A DNA stretch of 11,398 nucleotides from NCBI GenBank assembly GCA_934359535.1, contig CAKRLN010000056.1, forward strand, positions 1-11,398, given 5' to 3'. The notes under the pieces were generated by a model. That model saw nothing but the letters and a program-made list of their open reading frames with translations. It searched no databases and was not told where the DNA came from. A program made the translations under genes and the position numbers. Shown here piece after piece: positions 7,675 through 11,398 of the stretch (positions are counted from its first letter, which is position 1; every line of letters starts with the position of its first letter). The stretch comes from an uncultured Lachnospiraceae bacterium. GTDB lineage: Bacteria; Bacillota; Clostridia; Lachnospirales; Lachnospiraceae.

Positions 7675-8442
7675 ATGGCTAAATATGCTTATCGTATTCC
7701 AAATGGAACTGAAGATGATAGAGTGGATGCCGCTAAGTTATCATTACATGATGAGGGAGTATTTTATTGTACAACACCAGGGTGCCAGGCAAGAATGTTT
7801 TTACGCTCCCCTCAAAAAGCAAGTGCTTGTTTTGTAAGCTATAGCGTTGCAGAGCATACAGGCGGAACCATTTGTCATTTAAAGGATCAATTTAAATCAG
7901 ACCAATATGATGAAACACTTTTTTCATTAGAAAAATTATTTAATAATTTATTAAACAAGGAAGAAAATGATTCTCCTTCACGGTATGGTTCAGGTGGAAA
8001 AGGTACTAATCAACGGATTGCTATAAATTCTTTAAAAATGCTATATTTGATGTGTCTACAATATCGTGATGGTGGAAGCTATAATGGATACCTAATTGAT
8101 GATATTCTCATAGATAAATATAACTTTAACAAATATATTTCAATTGGTATTGCTGGAAACTACCTTATTGCATGCACATTTTGGAAGTATAATTCAAATG
8201 AGCAATGTATTTATATGAATTGCCCAGATAATTTACTAACAATGCCAAAAGAACAACATAAAATTTTAAAGATTTATGTAAAAAATACTGAAATGTTTAA
8301 AAAATGCGCTACAAAACTAAAAGACAAAACGCATTCAAAAATATCAGTAATTGCTGCAAATTGGACTAATTCATCCGATAGTACGTGCTTAGCAGAATGT
8401 GAACTCGTTTCTGTAGGTAAACAAATATGCAAAGGAGATTAG
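7675..8442 (+). CDS. Unknown protein with an N-terminal CoiA-like Cys/His cluster
   Basis: I do not recognise this 255-aa protein as a named family. Near the N-terminus it has Cys32-x4-Cys37, then His61 and Cys67 (YCTTPGCQARMF through EHTGGTICHL). This looks like the zinc-binding module at the start of CoiA-like and some nuclease-associated proteins. A low-complexity linker follows (about 95-112, rich in Gly/Ser/Asn), then a mixed domain whose end, ISVIAANW through ECELVSVGKQI (223-251), resembles the closing strands of an OB fold. That would suggest nucleic-acid binding, but this is inference only. No membrane segment or signal peptide is visible. The ATG has an excellent AGGAGG site. Codon use is far more AT-rich than in asd, suggesting transfer. 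Its stop overlaps by 4 bp the stop of the convergent 93-aa gene. Confidence 0.75.
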   Translation: MAKYAYRIPNGTEDDRVDAAKLSLHDEGVFYCTTPGCQARMFLRSPQKASACFVSYSVAEHTGGTICHLKDQFKSDQYDETLFSLEKLFNNLLNKEENDSPSRYGSGGKGTNQRIAINSLKMLYLMCLQYRDGGSYNGYLIDDILIDKYNFNKYISIGIAGNYLIACTFWKYNSNEQCIYMNCPDNLLTMPKEQHKILKIYVKNTEMFKKCATKLKDKTHSKISVIAANWTNSSDSTCLAECELVSVGKQICKGD

Positions 8443-8720
8443 TATGGTTTTTGAAAGATTAAATAATTGTCTCTTTTAAAAATACTGATAAATTCAGTTG
8501 CAATATCTTTACTATAACCATAGCCTTCAAATTCTTCTATCAAGGATTCTGTGGATTCTTCTTTACAGTTGTAACCTAAGATATAATGCAATGTTCGCAA
8601 TTGCTCTGTACTCAGAGCGTTGAGTTTTTCTTTTATAAGCAGTGGAATCCAAGTAAGAAGTTCATTGCGTTCATTATCAAAAGTGGCATTTATATCTTTT
8701 AAATTGTGTTTATTTTTCAT
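8439..8720 (-). CDS. Unknown 93-aa protein next to the recombinase trio
   Basis: This small soluble, mostly helical protein has no family I recognise. It has a charged, acidic middle (ESTESLIEEFEGYGY) and no cysteine motif, signal peptide or membrane helix. AAAGGAAA precedes the ATG at good spacing, which supports it being a real gene. It lies in the same direction as, and 48 bp behind, the third recombinase. A promoter with a palindrome sits in between (8736-8772). By position it could be an accessory protein of the element, comparable in size and place to the small tnpC product of Tn554, but no sequence similarity to TnpC was evident. It is convergent with the 255-aa gene, overlapping it by 4 bp. 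Confidence 0.65.
   Translation of the reverse strand: MKNKHNLKDINATFDNERNELLTWIPLLIKEKLNALSTEQLRTLHYILGYNCKEESTESLIEEFEGYGYSKDIATEFISIFKRDNYLIFQKPY
8444..8479 (+). pseudogene. Possible cut-off gene start behind the 255-aa gene
   Basis: The last codons of the 255-aa gene contain AAAGGAGAT, an ideal ribosome site for an ATG at 8444, 2 nt after its stop. This is the usual layout for a translationally coupled second gene. The frame reads MVFERLNNCLF and then stops at 8477-8479. The ribosome site and start may be all that is left of an operon partner lost when the DNA to the right arrived. Alternatively, the ribosome site may simply be chance in the C-terminal KGD codons. Confidence 0.3.
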
Positions 8721-8735
8721 AGATATTTCCTTTCT

Positions 8736-8758
8736 GCGGGTGATAATAAATCACCCGC
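8736..8758. repeat. Perfect 9-bp inverted repeat (operator or recombination site)
   Basis: GCGGGTGAT (8736-8744) and ATCACCCGC (8750-8758) are perfect inverted copies around 5 AT bases. The arms are GC-rich in otherwise AT-rich sequence. No T run follows on either strand, so this is not a standard intrinsic terminator. It covers the predicted -10 box of the 93-aa gene and ends just before that gene's ribosome site. A dimeric repressor operator, an mRNA hairpin, or a site bound by the recombinases are all possible. Confidence 0.7.
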
Positions 8759-8772
8759 TAAAATAATGTTAA
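8743..8772 (-). promoter_or_regulatory. Candidate promoter of the 93-aa gene, overlapping the palindrome
   Basis: On the minus strand, TTAACA (8772-8767) and TATTAT (8748-8743) are separated by 18 bp. The -35 box sits on the stop codon of the third recombinase, and the -10 box lies in the centre and edge of the inverted repeat 8736-8758. A protein bound to the palindrome would block this promoter, so regulated expression independent of the recombinases is plausible. Confidence 0.45.
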
Positions 8773-9788
8773 ATTAAGTTTCTTAACCAATCCATCAGAC
8801 CTTCATCATCATTCCATTGTGGCATAACAGGTGAATCTTTAATTGGGTTGGCTTTTTCAAGTGCTTCACGTTTTAATGAAGTATCTGCACGGGCATATAT
8901 TTCTGTTGTTGTTACACTTGAATGTCCGAGTAAATCCCGAATGTATACTAGATTTACGTTTGCCTGTAGTAAATGCATTGCCTTTGAATGTCTGATGCAA
9001 TGCGGAGATAGTTTTTCAGGTATAAGATCAGGGCGAATTGCTCTTGCCATATCTGCATATTTGGTTAAAACATATGCAATTCCAAAACGTGAGAGCTGTT
9101 CCCCTCGTCTATTCTGAAATAGATAGGTTTCGTTTCCTTTTTCGGAAAGTTTGAATTCTCGAATATACTGCTTTAATATGTCCTCTGTTCGTGATAGAAG
9201 TGGAACAACTCTTGTTTTATCACCCTTTCCAGTAAGCCGGATTGTAGCTGGTGCACTAAATCGGATATGTGCAATCTGAATGTTTGCAATTTCTTGAACC
9301 CTGGCACCGGTATCATACATAAGGCTTAACAATGCAAGATCTCTTCGACCATATTTAGTGGAGATATCTGGTTGTTTCAATAAAACCTGTATTCCTTCAA
9401 TAGTAAGATATTTTAAACCTGGTTCGGATTGCTTCATTTGTTTGATTGCAAGGTTTTCCTGACATTGTAAAGCTCGATCGGGCATTGCAAACTGTAAATA
9501 TTTGAAAAATGATTTTAATGCGCCTAACCTTTGATTACAGGTGCTTGCACTGCAAGCTCGTTCTTCTTGAAGCCATCGAATGAATTCTTCAATATTGTTC
9601 CGTGCGAGCATATCTAAATCTAATTGATTTGGTTTGACATGCTTTTGGGTATCAAAAAATGTAAGTAATAACCGGAAGGTATACCGATATGTAGATATTG
9701 TATTGGAACTTAAATTCCGTTGTATCGGTAAGTATTCAGTGAAAAATTTTGTTAAGTGGTATGCAAAATCATGAGTTTTATTCTTCAT
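8769..9788 (-). CDS. Tyrosine recombinase, third of the trio
   Basis: The 339-aa protein is a full-length tyrosine recombinase. It has an N-terminal SAM-like core-binding domain (about 8-100) and a catalytic domain (about 125-305). Catalytic residues are all visible: Arg163 (TGARVQE), Lys188 (TGKGDKTR), His263 and Arg266 (HCIRHS), His289 (LGHSS) and nucleophile Tyr298 (TTEIYAR). It would cut and rejoin DNA through a 3'-phosphotyrosyl bond. The start overlaps the end of the second recombinase by 11 bp, and GGGAGGT inside that gene serves as its ribosome site, so translation is probably coupled. It most resembles the XerC/D-like members of such trios. An adjacent palindrome follows its stop. 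Confidence 0.9.
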   Translation of the reverse strand: MKNKTHDFAYHLTKFFTEYLPIQRNLSSNTISTYRYTFRLLLTFFDTQKHVKPNQLDLDMLARNNIEEFIRWLQEERACSASTCNQRLGALKSFFKYLQFAMPDRALQCQENLAIKQMKQSEPGLKYLTIEGIQVLLKQPDISTKYGRRDLALLSLMYDTGARVQEIANIQIAHIRFSAPATIRLTGKGDKTRVVPLLSRTEDILKQYIREFKLSEKGNETYLFQNRRGEQLSRFGIAYVLTKYADMARAIRPDLIPEKLSPHCIRHSKAMHLLQANVNLVYIRDLLGHSSVTTTEIYARADTSLKREALEKANPIKDSPVMPQWNDDEGLMDWLRNLI

Positions 9789-10767
9789 AAAAAATACCTC
9801 CCACTTCTGGAAATACTTGTCCCGTTAAATTTTCCATTTTATCAAGTACATCTGGAAAAGCTTCTGCAGTTAACTTCAGATAGTATTCAGTTGATGCAAG
9901 TCCCGTATGACCAACATATTTTGATAAAATTGGCAGCATTGCTGTAAGATCTACATCTTCCTCGGCCCATTGTCTTAACCTGTGACAAATAAAGGTATGT
10001 CGCAAATCATGAACCCGTGGTCCAAGGTCTTTCCCAAGATAGGGAATTCCTGCTAACCATAATTGTTCCCGAAAATGTTTTTCAATATTGCTTACACAAT
10101 AGCTGGTTCCATCCTTTTTGAAAAAGAATGGAAAATTATTATCATGTTGCATATGAACCTCATATGCATAAGCTCTACATCTTACAGCAAGACTATCTGC
10201 CATAGGAACAAGTCGCTCATTACCATTTTTGGCATCGTGAACATGAACAATTCCTTTTTCTATATCTACATCTTTGACTGTAAGATTAAGCAGTTCGGAA
10301 ATACGAAATCCACAACCATATAGCATTCTGTATAATAATGGCAATGTTAAATGGCGATATGGTGAAAGTGGGGAATAAGTTATTTGGTCAAGGGATGAAA
10401 ATAGTTTGCGTAGTTCGTCTTTAGTAAAAATATATGCAGTATGCTGTGGAAAGCGATATCTTTGCTGCGGAGCCAGATACCCGTAATATCCTTGACTGTT
10501 TAAAAATGTTGCAAAGTGCTGAAGATACATGATTCGTAATGATCTTGTAGCATCATTTTCATTAGGTCGCTTTTGTGCCCAATCCAAAACGATATCTTGA
10601 GTTAATTCATAATTTTTGACATCATATTTTTTGCTGAACGTGTCAAAAACATGCAATGCGTTATAACCACCCACATATTCATAACCAAGGGCCTGTTTTT
10701 GTTTTACAAACAGATCTAACATAGAGGCAAATGGACCATCAAAGGAGCCTACTGTTCGCTTTTTCAT
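9778..10767 (-). CDS. Tyrosine recombinase, second of the trio
   Basis: The protein is 329 aa from ATG 10767. The N-terminal core-binding domain spans about 8-100 and the catalytic domain about 112-305. The catalytic set is complete: Arg155 (GFRISELL), Lys180 (DAKNGNER), His253 and Arg256 (HDLRHTF), His287 (VGHTG) and Tyr296 (STEYYLK). The start at 10767 was chosen because its ATG shares ATGA with the TGA stop of the first recombinase, a 4-bp coupling overlap, and GGAGGTGG lies just upstream. A longer frame from 10788 exists but lacks this fit. The gene overlaps the third recombinase by 11 bp. Three such enzymes in a row suggest a fixed multi-subunit recombination complex rather than independent integrases. 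Confidence 0.9.
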   Translation of the reverse strand: MKKRTVGSFDGPFASMLDLFVKQKQALGYEYVGGYNALHVFDTFSKKYDVKNYELTQDIVLDWAQKRPNENDATRSLRIMYLQHFATFLNSQGYYGYLAPQQRYRFPQHTAYIFTKDELRKLFSSLDQITYSPLSPYRHLTLPLLYRMLYGCGFRISELLNLTVKDVDIEKGIVHVHDAKNGNERLVPMADSLAVRCRAYAYEVHMQHDNNFPFFFKKDGTSYCVSNIEKHFREQLWLAGIPYLGKDLGPRVHDLRHTFICHRLRQWAEEDVDLTAMLPILSKYVGHTGLASTEYYLKLTAEAFPDVLDKMENLTGQVFPEVGGIFYEE

Positions 10768-11398
10768 AAATCCACCTCCAATCCACACTCAGACAGCTGT
10801 TTTATGCTGATTCTCAAGTAGATCTCGGTGCTTCCAATATCTGCATGTCCAAGAGTTTGTGATATAACCGGAAGCGGAATGTCATTTTCTAACATTCGTG
10901 TTGCTAATCCATGGCGAAATGCATGCATTCCGGTACGTTTATTGACCGGAGTTTTCAATCCAGCTTTTCGCATTTGCTGAGGAATGATTTTTCCAAGTGA
11001 TGTTAATTCACCATAAGGATAAATATGTGAAACAAAAATATTTTTCTCATCGGTTTCAGGACGACCATTTTTTAAATAATCTATGATCGCCCATCCAACA
11101 TCATCTGGCAAAGGAAGAGTGAGCGAATGTCCAGTTTTTTTCTGTGAAAAGGTGATAATCTTATCATCCCAATTAATGTTTGAAAAGGTTAATGTACGAA
11201 TATCACTGCTTCTAATCCCTAAACGCGCTGCTATTAAAAAAATTGCATAATTTCGTTTGCCAATAGGATTTGCACGATCTACAGAATTTAATATTGCTGT
11301 TATTTCGTCAGCAGTAAAAGTGCTTGGTATTTTTTGCTGTCGGATATTTTTTACATGTGGAATATAATCATCCAATTTGGCATCAATGAGCTTTGTAT
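10764..11398 (-). CDS. Tyrosine recombinase, first of the trio (5' end beyond window)
   Basis: The frame stays open to the right window edge. The visible 210 residues hold only the catalytic domain and its lead-in, so the N-terminal DNA-binding domain must lie outside. Counting from the TTG codon at 11375 (an internal codon, not the start), catalytic residues are Arg55 (LGIRSSD), Lys79/80 (SQKKTGHS), His151 and Arg154 (HAFRHG), His177 (LGHADIG) and Tyr186 (STEIYLR). The set is complete and the gene looks intact as far as seen. Its TGA overlaps the ATG of the second recombinase by 4 bp. It is the promoter-proximal member, so the element's promoter and one end should be found to the right of the window. 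Confidence 0.88.
   Translation of the reverse strand, partial: TKLIDAKLDDYIPHVKNIRQQKIPSTFTADEITAILNSVDRANPIGKRNYAIFLIAARLGIRSSDIRTLTFSNINWDDKIITFSQKKTGHSLTLPLPDDVGWAIIDYLKNGRPETDEKNIFVSHIYPYGELTSLGKIIPQQMRKAGLKTPVNKRTGMHAFRHGLATRMLENDIPLPVISQTLGHADIGSTEIYLRISIKQLSECGLEVDL

Larger units (their letters stand above)
8769..11398 (-). mobile_element. Recombinase-in-trio (RIT-like) element, partial
   Basis: Three different tyrosine recombinase genes lie in one direction, joined by overlaps of 4 and 11 bp, which defines the recombinase-in-trio arrangement. Tn554-type modules also use two tyrosine recombinases plus a small protein, but here three complete catalytic sets are seen. Whether the 93-aa gene and the 255-aa gene are inside the element cannot be decided, because the right end is outside the window and no terminal repeat pair can be compared. 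Candidate left borders are the palindrome at 8736-8758, the 8443-8480 junction, or the AT-rich shift near 7545-7600. Confidence 0.75.

Noticed and set aside
8736..8758. Inverted repeat read as an intrinsic terminator of the recombinase genes
   Set aside because: No T run follows the stem on either strand, and a ribosome site and gene start come directly after it.
7645..8772. Near-match inverted sequences TTAACATAAT (about 7643-7652) and ATAATGTTAA (about 8763-8772) as element ends
   Set aside because: The match is short, purely AT-rich and imperfect, and expected by chance in this composition.
10768..10788. Longer N-terminus (MWIGGGF) for the second recombinase
   Set aside because: The ATG at 10767 has a GGAGGTGG site and the classic ATGA stop-start overlap. 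The upstream start would read through the ribosome site.
11373..11375. TTG at 11375 as the true start of the first recombinase
   Set aside because: The frame stays open to the window edge, and the remaining protein would lack the N-terminal DNA-binding domain that tyrosine recombinases normally have.
1..11398. CRISPR array
   Set aside because: No regularly spaced direct repeats were seen anywhere in the window.

Overview
The window looks like a piece of a Clostridia chromosome, most likely from a Lachnospiraceae-type gut anaerobe. This is an inference from moderate-GC codon use, strong AGGAGG-type ribosome binding sites, TTGACA/TATAAT-type promoters, a tRNA gene without encoded CCA, and the gene types present (queH, argH, an archaeal/fungal-type asd). 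No 16S or other marker gene is present, so the genus is not claimed.

Left part (1-7440), ordinary chromosomal genes. A short coding tail may end at 43. A tRNA-Thr(CGT) gene on the minus strand follows, with its own promoter and intrinsic terminator. A PlsC-type acyltransferase (+) meets a two-domain SGNH/GDSL hydrolase (-) tail to tail, with 38 bp of coding overlap. An apparent two-gene operon then encodes an HD-domain protein and a CgeB-like glycosyltransferase. A separate promoter precedes queH (last step of queuosine synthesis), which is followed 29 bp later by argH (last step of arginine synthesis). asd (aspartate semialdehyde dehydrogenase; lysine/DAP, threonine and methionine supply) has its own promoter and a strong terminator with a GNRA loop.

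Right part (about 7440-11398), an accessory island. Base composition turns clearly AT-rich after the asd terminator. An extended -10 promoter just past that terminator points into a stretch with no convincing gene. Next comes an AT-rich gene of unknown function (255 aa) with an N-terminal Cys/His cluster resembling the CoiA-type zinc module. It converges, with a 4-bp overlap, on an unknown 93-aa gene. The rest of the window is three tandem tyrosine recombinase genes on the minus strand, each overlapping the next (4 bp and 11 bp) and each with a complete R-K-H-R-H-Y catalytic set. The first runs off the right edge. This is the layout of a recombinase-in-trio (RIT) element, related in general plan to Tn554-type transposition modules. 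A perfect 9-bp inverted repeat sits between the last recombinase and the 93-aa gene and overlaps a predicted promoter for that gene.

The most interesting part is this right-hand island: a trio element, two unrecognised convergent genes, a palindrome-controlled promoter, and what may be a cut-off gene start at 8444. The left part is routine metabolism.
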